64,000 bases of DNA from Geodermatophilus siccatus (GTDB lineage Bacteria > Actinomycetota > Actinomycetes > Mycobacteriales > Geodermatophilaceae): assembly GCF_900103785.1 (NCBI RefSeq), contig NZ_FNHE01000004.1, positions 391,550 through 455,549 on the forward strand, given 5' to 3'. Every line of letters begins with the position of its first letter. Position 1 is the first letter of the stretch. Of the stretch, positions 56,535 through 64,000 are shown in pieces. Made by a program: the position numbers and the translations under genes. A model generated the notes under the pieces. The model was not told the origin of the DNA, did no database searches, and saw nothing but the letters and a program-made list of their open reading frames with translations.

Positions 56535-57742
56535 GCGGCGGCCCCCACCGCGCACCCTCCCCGCACCCGCGCGTAGACGGCGGCCACCCGCCTGGCCAGC
56601 CGGGGCCAGGCGTACTCGGCGGCCCGGGCGCGCGCCCCCGCCGACAGCCGGGCGCGCAGGTCGGCGTCGGCGGCCAGCCGGTCCAGCGCCGCGGCCAGCG
56701 CGGCGACGTCCCCGGGCGGCACGAGCAGGCCGGTCTGCCCGTCGCGCACCACCTCGGGGATCCCGCCGACGTCGCTGGCCACCACCGGCAGCCCCGAGGC
56801 CATGGCCTCGGTGAGCACCGAGCCCATCTCCTCGTAGGCCGACGGCAGCACCAGCACGTCGAGCGAGGCCAGCACGGCCGGGACGGCGGTGTGCTCGACG
56901 AACCCGGTGAGGTGCACCCGCGGCAGGCCGGCCGCCAGCCCGTGCACCCGCTCGCGGTCGGGGCCGTCGCCGACGACGACGAGGGACGCCGGCTCGCGCA
57001 TCCGCCCGAACGCCTCGACCAGCAGGTCGGCCCGCTTCTGCGGCGCCAGCCGGCCGACGTAGCCGATCCGCGGGCCCGGGTGGGCGGGGAAGGCGATCGG
57101 CGGGCGGACGTCGGGGGAGCCGCCGGCGAACAGGCCCGGGTCGAAGCCCGACGGGATGGTGTGCACCCGGGCGGCCGGCACGCCGTCGGCGGCCAGCGCG
57201 GCGGCGGTCCGGTCGGTGAGGACGACGACCGCCTCGGCCCGGCGCAGCGCCGAGCGCTCGACCCACCCGCCCAGCGCCCGCAGCAGCCGGGTGCGCGGGC
57301 CCCGGCCGGTCAGCGTGTGCCCGACGCTGCAGTGCACGGTGACCACCAGCGGGCAGCGGTGCCGCCGCGCGGCGAGCCGGGCCAGCGGCAGGGTGGCGAG
57401 GTCCTCGCCCTGGTGCGCGTGCACGACGTCCACCGGCCGCGCCGGCCGCCGCAGGACGACGCGCAGCGCGTCCAGCGCCCACAGCTGGCGCAGCCGCGGC
57501 AGCAGGAGCCCGGTGCGGTGCACGACGGCGGAGCGGCCGAGCCGGGTGACGCCCCGCCGGCCGGCCAGCCGCGAGGTGACCACCGTCTGCGCGTGCCCCT
57601 GGGCGTCCAGGCAGCGGGTCAGCGTGGCGGTGTGGTTCTGCATGCCGCCGATCGGGTCGTACCGCGCGGACCGCCCGTCGACCCGCACCGGCTCGAACAC
57701 GCTGCACAACCGCAGCACGTGCGGGCTGGAGGAGTGCACCAC
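56531..57742 (-). CDS. Glycosyltransferase family 4
   Basis: 403 residues from GTG 57742, chosen for GGGAGGTCCG; ATG 57760 is in frame six codons earlier. VLRLCSVFEPVRVDG, YDPIGGMQNHTATLTRCL, HAHQGEDLATL, then donor motifs RIGYVGRLAPQKRADLLVEA, VVVGDGPDRERV and PSAYEEMGSVLTEAMASGLP. A retaining GT4 enzyme. Forms an operon with the two-domain transferase and is divergent from the GT9 gene. Confidence 0.88.
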   Translation of the reverse strand: MVHSSSPHVLRLCSVFEPVRVDGRSARYDPIGGMQNHTATLTRCLDAQGHAQTVVTSRLAGRRGVTRLGRSAVVHRTGLLLPRLRQLWALDALRVVLRRPARPVDVVHAHQGEDLATLPLARLAARRHRCPLVVTVHCSVGHTLTGRGPRTRLLRALGGWVERSALRRAEAVVVLTDRTAAALAADGVPAARVHTIPSGFDPGLFAGGSPDVRPPIAFPAHPGPRIGYVGRLAPQKRADLLVEAFGRMREPASLVVVGDGPDRERVHGLAAGLPRVHLTGFVEHTAVPAVLASLDVLVLPSAYEEMGSVLTEAMASGLPVVASDVGGIPEVVRDGQTGLLVPPGDVAALAAALDRLAADADLRARLSAGARARAAEYAWPRLARRVAAVYARVRGGCAVGAAA

Positions 57743-57835
57743 CGGACCTCCCGCACGCATGGGACCTGCCCGTTCTGGACAGGACCCGCAGTACAGCAGA
57801 CCCGGCGGACGCCCGCCGGGGGAGAGGACGGGCTG

Positions 57836-58915
57836 GTGGGCGGACCCCTCGTCGACCCGGCGGTGCGCCGGATCGCGCTCGTGCGGCTGCGCGTGGGCCT
57901 GGGCGACCTGCTCTGCTCGCTGCCCGCGTTGCGCCGGCTGCGCGCCGCCCGGCCCGACCTGCGGGTCAGCCTGGTCACCTGGCCGGAGACCGCCGCGGTC
58001 GTGGCGCGGATGGCGGACGCCGTCGACGAGCTGCTGCCCTTCCCCGGGGCGGACGACGTCCCCGACCGCCCGCCCGGCCGCGAGCCCGACCCGGCGTCCT
58101 GGGCGGCCTTCACCGCGGCGGCGGCCGGGCGGCGCTTCGACCTGGCGCTGCAGGTCTACGGCGACCGGCCCGCCGCCAACCGGGTCACCGCGGCCCTGGG
58201 CGCCCGGCTCGTCGGCGGCTTCGCCCCGACCGGCTGGGAGCCGCCGCCCGGCACGGTGCACCTGCACCTGCGCTACCCGGTGCACCTGCACGAGGCCGAG
58301 CGGCACACCCGGCTCTTCGAGCACCTCGGCCTGCCGCCGGCCGGCCCGCCCGAGATGGCCTTCCCGCTGACACCTGCCGACGAGGCCGAGCACGCGGCGA
58401 CGCTGGACCGCACGGGCCTGGTGCCCGGCGGCTACGCCGTCCTGCACCCGGGCGCCTCCTCGCCCACCCGCAGGTGGCCGGCCGAGCGGTACGCCGCCGT
58501 GGGCGACGCGCTGGCCGCCGACGGGCTGGCCGTCGTCGTCACCGGTGGGCCGGGGGAGCGGGCGGTGGGCGCGGCGGTGGTCGCCGCGATGCGTGCTCCG
58601 GCGGTCGACCTCACCGGCGCCACCGGCCTCGGCGGGCTGGCCGCGCTGCTGCGCGACGCCGCGGTGCTGGTCGGCAACGACACCGGTTCGGCGCACCTGG
58701 CCGCCGCGGTGGGCGCCCGCAGCGTCACCGTCTTCCTGCCCGGCGACCCGGTCCGCTGGGCGCACCCCGGTCCGCGGCACCGCGCGCTGGTCGCCGACGT
58801 GCCCTGCGCCCCCTGCCCGCACCTGGTCTGCCCCATCGACTTCCGCTGCGCCGACTCGGTGCGGCCCCGGGACGTGCTCGCCGCGGCCCGCGAGCTCGTC
58901 GGTGTGATCGCGTGA
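57836..58915 (+). CDS. Glycosyltransferase family 9 (heptosyltransferase-like)
   Basis: 359 residues from GTG 57836. IALVRLRVGLGDLLCSLPAL, VLHPGASSPTRRWPAERYAA, VVVTGGPGERAVGAAV and LVGNDTGSAHLAAAVGARSV are the ADP-heptose:LPS heptosyltransferase blocks, with a Cys-rich late loop (CAPCPHLVCP). A monoderm actinobacterium has no LPS, so the product is probably another heptose- or hexose-containing glycan. Overlaps the next gene by 4 bp. Confidence 0.88.
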   Translation: MGGPLVDPAVRRIALVRLRVGLGDLLCSLPALRRLRAARPDLRVSLVTWPETAAVVARMADAVDELLPFPGADDVPDRPPGREPDPASWAAFTAAAAGRRFDLALQVYGDRPAANRVTAALGARLVGGFAPTGWEPPPGTVHLHLRYPVHLHEAERHTRLFEHLGLPPAGPPEMAFPLTPADEAEHAATLDRTGLVPGGYAVLHPGASSPTRRWPAERYAAVGDALAADGLAVVVTGGPGERAVGAAVVAAMRAPAVDLTGATGLGGLAALLRDAAVLVGNDTGSAHLAAAVGARSVTVFLPGDPVRWAHPGPRHRALVADVPCAPCPHLVCPIDFRCADSVRPRDVLAAARELVGVIA

Positions 58916-59991
58916 GCCGGGTCTCGCTGGTCTGCGACTCCGAGAACTGGGGCGGCGCCGAGGTCTACCTGACCCACCTGCTGCGCCGCGCCGGCGATCG
59001 GGGCTGGGGTGCGTCGCTGGTCTGCGCCGAGCCGCTGGCCGGCCGCTTCGCGCCGCTGCTGCCGCCCGACCGGCTCGCCGCCGTCCCGCTGGCCCGGCAC
59101 ACCTGCACCGCGCTGGCGGTGCGGGCCGCGCTGGCCGCGCAGCGCCCGGACGCCGTGCTGGTCAACCTCGTCGACCCCGGGTCCAACGCCGCGGCGGTGG
59201 CGGCGGCGCTCGCGGTCGCGCCCACCGTCGGCGTCCTGCACCTGCCCGGCGACGTCGGGACGGGGGCGGAGCGGGCGCACCTGGCCGGCCTCTACCGCGC
59301 GATGGCCGCCGTCCTCACGCCGGCCGCCGGCGCCCGCCACCAGCTGGTCACCGGGCTGGGCGTGCCCGCGCACCGGGTGCACGTCGTCCCGAACGGCGTC
59401 GACGTGCCCGCGGACCCGGCCGGGCCGGCCGGGCGGGCGGTGCCGCGGATCGGCGCGCTGGGCCGGCTGACCGCGCAGAAGGGCTTCGACGTGCTGCTCG
59501 ACGCCGTCCGGGTGCTGACCGGCGACGGCGTGCCGGTCGAGGTGGTGGTCGGCGGCGAGGGCCGGGACGGCGACCGGCTGCGCGCCGCGGCGGCCGGCCT
59601 GCCGGTCACCTTCTGCGGCTTCGTCGACGACGTCCGCGGCTTCCTGGCCGGCCTCGACGTCTTCTGCCTGTCCTCCCGCCGCGAGGCGCTGCCCCTGGTG
59701 CTGCTGGAGGCCATGGCCGAGGGGCTGCCGTGCGTGGCCACCGACGTGGGGGACGTCGCGGTCGCGGTCGGCGCCGACGCCGTCGTCGTCCCGCCGGAGG
59801 ACGCCGGGGCGCTCGCCGCGGCGCTGGCCGGCCTGCTCGCCGACCCGGCCGCGCGCGCGGACCTGGGCCGGCGCGCGCGGGCCCGGGCGGTGGCCGCCTT
59901 CGACGCCGACCTCATGGCCCGCCGGACGTTCGCCGCCCTCCCGACTCCAGGCGGTCCAGCCAGCCGACCACCAGCACGTGCGGGAGGGTGA
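58912..59991 (+). CDS. Glycosyltransferase family 4
   Basis: 359 residues from GTG 58912. SLVCDSENWGGAEVYLTHLL, VGVLHLPGDVGTG, HVVPNGVDVPADP, RIGALGRLTAQKGFDVLLDA and LSSRREALPLVLLEAMAEGL. A GT4 enzyme working with the GT9 gene. Its last 80 bp overlap the tail of the convergent Blh gene. Confidence 0.87.
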   Translation: MSRVSLVCDSENWGGAEVYLTHLLRRAGDRGWGASLVCAEPLAGRFAPLLPPDRLAAVPLARHTCTALAVRAALAAQRPDAVLVNLVDPGSNAAAVAAALAVAPTVGVLHLPGDVGTGAERAHLAGLYRAMAAVLTPAAGARHQLVTGLGVPAHRVHVVPNGVDVPADPAGPAGRAVPRIGALGRLTAQKGFDVLLDAVRVLTGDGVPVEVVVGGEGRDGDRLRAAAAGLPVTFCGFVDDVRGFLAGLDVFCLSSRREALPLVLLEAMAEGLPCVATDVGDVAVAVGADAVVVPPEDAGALAAALAGLLADPAARADLGRRARARAVAAFDADLMARRTFAALPTPGGPASRPPARAGG

Positions 59992-60931
59992 GCGCGGCCA
60001 GCACCGGCACGTCGGTGGCCACGAACGCCCGCCACCCGTCGGCGGTGGACCACAGCAGCGCGAGGACGACGAGGACCGCCGCCGTGGGCAGCGCCGCCTG
60101 CACGGCGAAGCGCCGCAGCGGACGGCCCAGCCGGCCGGCGACCAGGTCGGCGCGGTTGCCCGGGTCCTCGGCCCCGACGCGGGCCACGTGCCGGACGGCG
60201 TGCCAGCAGCCGAACCAGACCCCGAACGCCGCCAGCGGCGGGACGACCAGCACCAGGGCGGTCAGGACGCCCAGCTCGGCGGCGTCCAGCCACCGCCGGG
60301 CGGCCACCAGCGTCCCGGCGAGCACCGCGGTGGCGGGGAGGACGACGCCGAGGACGACGGCCGCCAGCTGCGGCGGCAGGCGACCGCCCGACCCGGGCAC
60401 GACCGCGGCGACGACGGCGGCGGTCTCCTCGGCGCCGCGGACCAGCGGCACGAGCAGCACCAGCGCCCCGACGACGACGGCCGCGGGAACCCGGTGCCGC
60501 ACCGGGCGGCCGGCGCGCAGGTCGGCGAAGGCGGTCTCCCCGCTGCCGAAGTGCCACACGGAGACGGCGACGAACGCCAGCAGGGCCGCACCCGGGGCGG
60601 CGCGGAACGCCAGCCAGCCGGCCGCGGCGAGGACGGCGTAGCCGGCGGCGAACCCGGCGAGCACCCGGAGCCGCCAGCCCAGCCGGAACCCGGGGACCAG
60701 GTGGTCCACCGCCCCGTGCGGCAGGCCGAGCAGCAGCCCGGCCACCAGCACGGCCGGCGCCGCGTCCCCCCAGCCACCCGGGACGGTCAGCTCGACCAGG
60801 CACGCCGCTGCCGCCACCCCGATCGAGACCGCGGTGGCGGCGCGGACCGGGCGGGCGAGGGCCTCCCCGGGCGGCAGCCCGTCGAGGGCGGAGGCGACCC
60901 GGCCCGCGAGGGCCGGCGAGGGGGGCGGCAT
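59912..60931 (-). CDS. blh: Brp/Blh-family beta-carotene 15,15'-dioxygenase
   Basis: 339 residues from ATG 60931 with GAGGAGCACG. About eight or nine membrane segments; conserved His motifs LPHGAVDHL, SVWHFGSGE, CWHAVRHVA and LPHVLVV supply the iron site of this family. It cleaves beta-carotene to retinal, the chromophore of microbial rhodopsins. No rhodopsin or carotenoid gene is in the window. It shares 80 bp, antisense, with the end of the GT4 gene. Confidence 0.88.
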   Translation of the reverse strand: MPPPSPALAGRVASALDGLPPGEALARPVRAATAVSIGVAAAACLVELTVPGGWGDAAPAVLVAGLLLGLPHGAVDHLVPGFRLGWRLRVLAGFAAGYAVLAAAGWLAFRAAPGAALLAFVAVSVWHFGSGETAFADLRAGRPVRHRVPAAVVVGALVLLVPLVRGAEETAAVVAAVVPGSGGRLPPQLAAVVLGVVLPATAVLAGTLVAARRWLDAAELGVLTALVLVVPPLAAFGVWFGCWHAVRHVARVGAEDPGNRADLVAGRLGRPLRRFAVQAALPTAAVLVVLALLWSTADGWRAFVATDVPVLAALTLPHVLVVGWLDRLESGGRRTSGGP

Positions 60932-61073
60932 CGTGCTCCTCGGAGGAGGGGTCCCGGGTCTCGACCGCGCCGTCGGTACCCCTGCGTGGAGCGACCCACC
61001 CATCGCCACCCGACGGTCGAGGGTGTCGGCCCCGGCGGGTGTGCGCGCCCCCGCCGTGGGGAACCGGACCCCC

Positions 61074-61250
61074 ATGAGCAAGAAGACCAACCAGCAGGAG
61101 CAGCAGGCCGCCGCCCGCCAGGCGAAGAAGGAGGGGCTCTCGCCCAGCGAGGCCGGCGTGACCACCGGCGCGAGCAAGCAGACGCGGCACGTCAGCACGG
61201 GCGACGACCGGCACGAGCACTCGAGCGCGCAGGGCAAGAGCAAGACCTGA
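61074..61250 (+). CDS. Small hydrophilic protein, 58 residues
   Basis: From ATG 61074: MSKKTNQQEQQAAARQAKKE, then a Ser/Thr/Gly/His-rich tail ending GKSKT. Strongly charged, no hydrophobic core, so probably disordered. No clear Shine-Dalgarno. It precedes the aldehyde dehydrogenase by 46 bp. Function unknown. Confidence 0.55.
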   Translation: MSKKTNQQEQQAAARQAKKEGLSPSEAGVTTGASKQTRHVSTGDDRHEHSSAQGKSKT

Positions 61251-61296
61251 CCCCCCGGGCCCCAGCCGAGACCGAGCGCCCCGAGAGAGGACACCC

Positions 61297-62721
61297 ATGG
61301 CCATCGCCACGATCAACCCCGCCACCGGCGAGACGCTGCAGACCTTCGAGCCGCTGTCCGACGACGCCGTCGAGGAGCGGATCGCCCGGGCGGCCGCGGC
61401 CTTCGGGTCCTACCGGCTGACCAGCCCGCGGCAGCGGGCCGGCTGGCTGCGGGCCGCCGCCGACGTGCTCGACGCCGACGCCAAGAGCGTCGCGGAGCTG
61501 ATGACCACCGAGATGGGCAAGACCCTGGCGTCGGCGCAGGCCGAGGTCGGCAAGTGCGCCAAGGGGCTGCGCTACTACGCCGAGCACGGCGAGCAGATGC
61601 TGCAGCCGCAGCCCGCCGACGCGGCCGCGGTCGGCGCGACCGAGGCCTACGTCGTCCACCAGCCGCTGGGCGTGGTCCTGGCGGTCATGCCGTGGAACTT
61701 CCCGATGTGGCAGGCGATCCGCTTCGCCGCCCCGGCCTTGATGGCGGGCAACGTCGGCCTGCTCAAGCACGCCTCCAACGTGCCGCAGACCGCGCTGTAC
61801 CTGGAGGAGCTGTTCCGCAAGGCCGGCTTCCCCGACGACGTCTTCCAGACCCTGCTCATCGGCTCGGGTGCGGTGGAGCGGGTGCTGCGGGACGACCGGG
61901 TGGTGGCCGCGACGCTGACCGGGTCGAACGCCGCCGGGCAGGCGGTGGCCACGGTCGCCGGGGACGCGCTCAAGAAGACGGTGCTGGAGCTGGGCGGCTC
62001 CGACCCGTTCATCGTCATGCCCTCGGCGGACCTGGACCGGGCCGCGGAGGTCGCGGTCACCGCGCGCTGCCAGAACAACGGGCAGAGCTGCATCGCCGCC
62101 AAGCGGTTCTTCGTGCACGCCGACGTCGCCGAGGAGTTCACCCGGCTGTTCGCCGAGAAGCTGGCCGCCCTGACCGTCGGCGACCCCATGGACGAGGGCA
62201 CCCAGGTCGGCCCGCTGGCCACCGAGTCCGGCGTCGAGGAGGTCGAGGGGTACGTGCGGGACGCCGTCGAGAAGGGCGCCACCGTGGTGGTCGGCGGCAA
62301 GCGGGTGGACCGGCCCGGCTGGTTCTACGAGCCGACCCTGGTCACCGACGTGACCCCGGAGATGGGCATCTGGTCGGAGGAGGTCTTCGGCCCGGTCGCC
62401 GCGCTGCACACCGTCGCCGACCTGGACGAGGCGATCCGGCTGGCCAACGAGCACGTCTACGGCCTGGGCTCGAACCTGTGGAGCGAGGACCAGGGCGAGC
62501 GGCTGCGGTTCATCCGCGACATCCAGTCCGGCATGGCGTTCGTCAACGGGATGACCACCAGCTATCCGGAGCTGCCCTTCGGCGGGGTCAAGCAGAGCGG
62601 CTACGGCCGGGAGCTGACCGAGCTCGGCATGTACGAGTTCTGCAACGCCAAGACGGTGTGGATCGGCCCGCCCAGCAGCCAGCAGGGCGAGGGCAACACG
62701 GCCGCTGCCGCGTCGGAGTGA
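61297..62721 (+). CDS. gabD: Succinate-semialdehyde-type aldehyde dehydrogenase
   Basis: 474 residues from ATG 61297 (GAGAGAGGACACCC upstream). ALDH core with VMPWNFPMWQAIRFAAPALM, Glu231 in LELGGS and Cys265 in NNGQSCIAAKRF; PFGGVKQSGYGRELTELGMY closes the active site. This subgroup oxidises succinate semialdehyde or similar with NAD(P)+. Exact substrate inferred. Its stop overlaps the next gene by 4 bp. Confidence 0.87.
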   Translation: MAIATINPATGETLQTFEPLSDDAVEERIARAAAAFGSYRLTSPRQRAGWLRAAADVLDADAKSVAELMTTEMGKTLASAQAEVGKCAKGLRYYAEHGEQMLQPQPADAAAVGATEAYVVHQPLGVVLAVMPWNFPMWQAIRFAAPALMAGNVGLLKHASNVPQTALYLEELFRKAGFPDDVFQTLLIGSGAVERVLRDDRVVAATLTGSNAAGQAVATVAGDALKKTVLELGGSDPFIVMPSADLDRAAEVAVTARCQNNGQSCIAAKRFFVHADVAEEFTRLFAEKLAALTVGDPMDEGTQVGPLATESGVEEVEGYVRDAVEKGATVVVGGKRVDRPGWFYEPTLVTDVTPEMGIWSEEVFGPVAALHTVADLDEAIRLANEHVYGLGSNLWSEDQGERLRFIRDIQSGMAFVNGMTTSYPELPFGGVKQSGYGRELTELGMYEFCNAKTVWIGPPSSQQGEGNTAAAASE

Positions 62722-63650
62722 CCCGCGTCGTCCTGGCGACCGCCTACGGCGGTCCCGAGGTGCTCACCGTCGTCGACCAGCCGGTCGGCGACCCGGGCCC
62801 CGGGCAGGCGCGGGTCGAGGTCCGCGCCGCCGGGGTCAACCCGGCGGACTGGAAGAGCTACACCGGCGCGTTCGGCACCGACCCGGCCGCGCTGCCGAAG
62901 CGCCTCGGCTTCGAGGTGTCCGGGGTGGTCACCGCGGTCGGTCCGGGCGTCGCCCTCGCCGTGGGCGACGAGGTCATCGGGTTCCGGGTCTCCGGCGGGT
63001 ACGCCGCCGAGCTCGTCGTCCCCGCGTCGGCGCTGGTGCCCAAGCCGGCGTCCCTCGGGTGGGAGCAGGCCGCCGGGCTGATGCTGACCGGGGCCACCGC
63101 GGTGCACGCCCTGACCGCGACCGGCGTCGGGGAGGGCGACACCGTGCTCGTGCACGGCGCCGCCGGCGGGGTGGGCCTGATGGCCGTCCAGCTGGCGGCG
63201 CTGCGCGGCGCCCGGGTGATCGGCACCGTCGGTGGCGGCGGCGCCGAGCTGGTGCGCCGGTTCGGCGCCGGGACCGTCCGCTACGGCGACGGGCTGGCCG
63301 ACCGGGTCCGCGGCCTCGCTCCGGACGGCGTGGACGCCGCCGTGGACCTCGTCGGCACCGACGAGGCCGTCGACGTCTCCCTCGAGCTGGTCGCCGACCG
63401 GCAGCGGATCGCCACCATCGCCGCCTTCGGGCGCGCCGGGAGCGAGGGCGTCCGGGCACTCGGCGCCGGGCCGGGTGCCGACCCCGGCACCGAGCTGCGG
63501 GACGCCGCCCGGCCGGACCTGGCGGAGGCCGCCGGCGCCGGCCGGCTGGAGGTCGTCGTCGCCGCGACCTTCCCGCTGGAGGAGGTCGCCGCGGCCCACC
63601 GGCAGGGCATGGCCGGTCACACCCACGGGAAGCTGGTGCTGCTGCCCTAG
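62718..63650 (+). CDS. Zinc-free quinone-oxidoreductase-like MDR protein
   Basis: 310 residues from GTG 62718. MDR layout with VRAAGVNPADWKSYTG, VLVHGAAGGVGLMAVQLAAL and ending HTHGKLVLLP, as in NADPH:quinone reductases; no zinc ligands. Coupled to the aldehyde dehydrogenase. The insertion sequence begins directly after its stop codon, so the gene is intact. Confidence 0.87.
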   Translation: MTRVVLATAYGGPEVLTVVDQPVGDPGPGQARVEVRAAGVNPADWKSYTGAFGTDPAALPKRLGFEVSGVVTAVGPGVALAVGDEVIGFRVSGGYAAELVVPASALVPKPASLGWEQAAGLMLTGATAVHALTATGVGEGDTVLVHGAAGGVGLMAVQLAALRGARVIGTVGGGGAELVRRFGAGTVRYGDGLADRVRGLAPDGVDAAVDLVGTDEAVDVSLELVADRQRIATIAAFGRAGSEGVRALGAGPGADPGTELRDAARPDLAEAAGAGRLEVVVAATFPLEEVAAAHRQGMAGHTHGKLVLLP

Positions 63651-63702
63651 GTGTCGTAGCCAGGGACGTTGTTGACGGTCGGCGTGGCGCCTTGGTGACG
63701 AA

Positions 63703-63760
63703 GGAGACCTCCGGAAGGAGTGGCGGTGCTTGACGTCGCCGTTGCCAACCGGAGGTCTCC
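63703..63760 (+). promoter_or_regulatory. Hairpin masking the transposase ribosome-binding site
   Basis: GGAGACCTCCGG (63703-63714) and CCGGAGGTCTCC (63749-63760) are perfect 12-bp arms. The right arm contains GGAGGT and ends exactly before GTG 63761, so the folded RNA would hide the start. Confidence 0.75.
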
Positions 63761-64000
63761 GTGGCCCACGCTAACGCCCGTACCACCGTGTTCGCCCGCA
63801 CGCTGATCGTCGACCGTGTCCTGGCCGGTCACCGGCCCGGTGAAGTGGCCAAGCAGCTGGGCGTCAGTCGGCAGACGGTTCACAAGTGGGTGCGCCGCTG
63901 GCGCGCCGAGGGCGAGGCCGGGCTGGCCGACCGCTCCTCGCGGCCGCACCGCATGCCCCGGCAGACCTCGCCGGAGACGGTCGCGGCGATCGTGGCCGCG
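63761..64000 (+). CDS. IS481-family transposase, N-terminal part
   Basis: 80 residues visible from GTG 63761, cut by the window end. HTH region VAKQLGVSRQTVHKWVRRWR followed by GLADRSSRPHRMPRQT, the IS481/IS3-like leader before the DDE domain. The DDE catalytic domain is outside the window. Confidence 0.9.
   Translation, partial: MAHANARTTVFARTLIVDRVLAGHRPGEVAKQLGVSRQTVHKWVRRWRAEGEAGLADRSSRPHRMPRQTSPETVAAIVAA

Larger units (their letters stand above)
63652..64000 (+). mobile_element. IS481-family insertion sequence, left part
   Basis: The left end begins TGTCGTAGCC at 63652, one base past the preceding stop. It carries the start of an IS481-type transposase. The right end and target duplication lie outside the window, so the exact left boundary is inferred from the TGT terminus usual in IS481 elements. 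Confidence 0.75.

Overview
The window is very GC-rich DNA with dense coding, many GTG starts, frequent 4-bp ATGA/GTGA gene overlaps and several start codons lying 6-8 bp after a TANNNT box. It also holds a protocatechuate branch of the beta-ketoadipate pathway, tandem acyl-CoA dehydrogenases, a DUF222 (13E12-type) remnant and a Brp/Blh carotenoid oxygenase. Together these point to a high-GC actinobacterium, most likely of the Geodermatophilaceae type (Blastococcus/Geodermatophilus/Modestobacter). That placement is inference from gene content and base composition, not from a marker gene. I saw no rRNA, tRNA or CRISPR array.

Layout. 1-3.1 kb: SpoIIE-type phosphatase (cut by the window edge), a DUF4177 protein, a Cys-rich/pentapeptide-repeat protein that carries a dispersed palindromic repeat inside its reading frame, a DUF4334 protein and a coiled-coil protein. 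3.1-9.4 kb: proton-translocating transhydrogenase pntAB, and a PAS-GGDEF-EAL c-di-GMP protein coupled to an HDOD protein. 9.4-16.3 kb: serine hydrolase, an acyl-CoA dehydrogenase pair with a palindromic operator candidate, a secreted type-B carboxylesterase and two unrecognised proteins. 16.3-19.06 kb: an AT-richer island holding a KAP-family P-loop NTPase and a small zinc-ribbon ORF. 19.1-25.1 kb: pobA and pcaR divergent from pcaHGBDC, with a readable promoter and operator between them. 25.2-31.5 kb: pgi, a benzaldehyde-type dehydrogenase, two nitronate-monooxygenase-like flavoproteins and a divergent LysR gene. 31.5-38.5 kb: palindrome-rich DNA, a truncated DUF222 gene, an MFS exporter, and a 5-oxoprolinase operon (NRAMP-like transporter, pxpA, pxpB, pxpC) divergent from a DUF1445 hydro-lyase. 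38.5-43.1 kb: argG, a DHFR-like reductase coupled to an AraC/DinB protein, a 3-hydroxyisobutyrate-dehydrogenase-like protein and a PPOX protein. 43.3-48.7 kb: a tightly overlapped glycosyltransferase / Gfo-Idh-MocA x2 / MDR dehydrogenase / glycosyltransferase operon. 48.8-54.7 kb: assorted genes, including a protein with an 8 x 21-bp coding repeat, a lipoprotein with an excalibur-like motif, an N-acetylmuramoyl-L-alanine amidase and a CoiA-like protein. 54.7-60 kb: a second glycosyltransferase group (GT2 fused to a second domain, GT4, GT9, GT4). 60-63.65 kb: Blh, a small hydrophilic protein, a semialdehyde dehydrogenase and a quinone-oxidoreductase-like protein. 63.65-64 kb: the left part of an IS481-family insertion sequence whose transposase ribosome-binding site lies in a hairpin.

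How genes work together. PobA makes protocatechuate from 4-hydroxybenzoate, and PcaHGBDC carries it to 3-oxoadipate; the last steps (pcaIJF) are not here. The aldehyde dehydrogenase at 27 kb could feed benzoate-type acids. PxpABC opens 5-oxoproline to glutamate, with a transporter and a DUF1445 protein alongside. The two glycosyltransferase groups probably build a surface or exported glycan.

Most worth following up: the AT-rich KAP NTPase island, the dispersed palindrome read in frame through a gene, the GT/oxidoreductase operon with its duplicated dehydrogenases, the pca promoter/operator, and the hairpin-masked IS481 transposase start.
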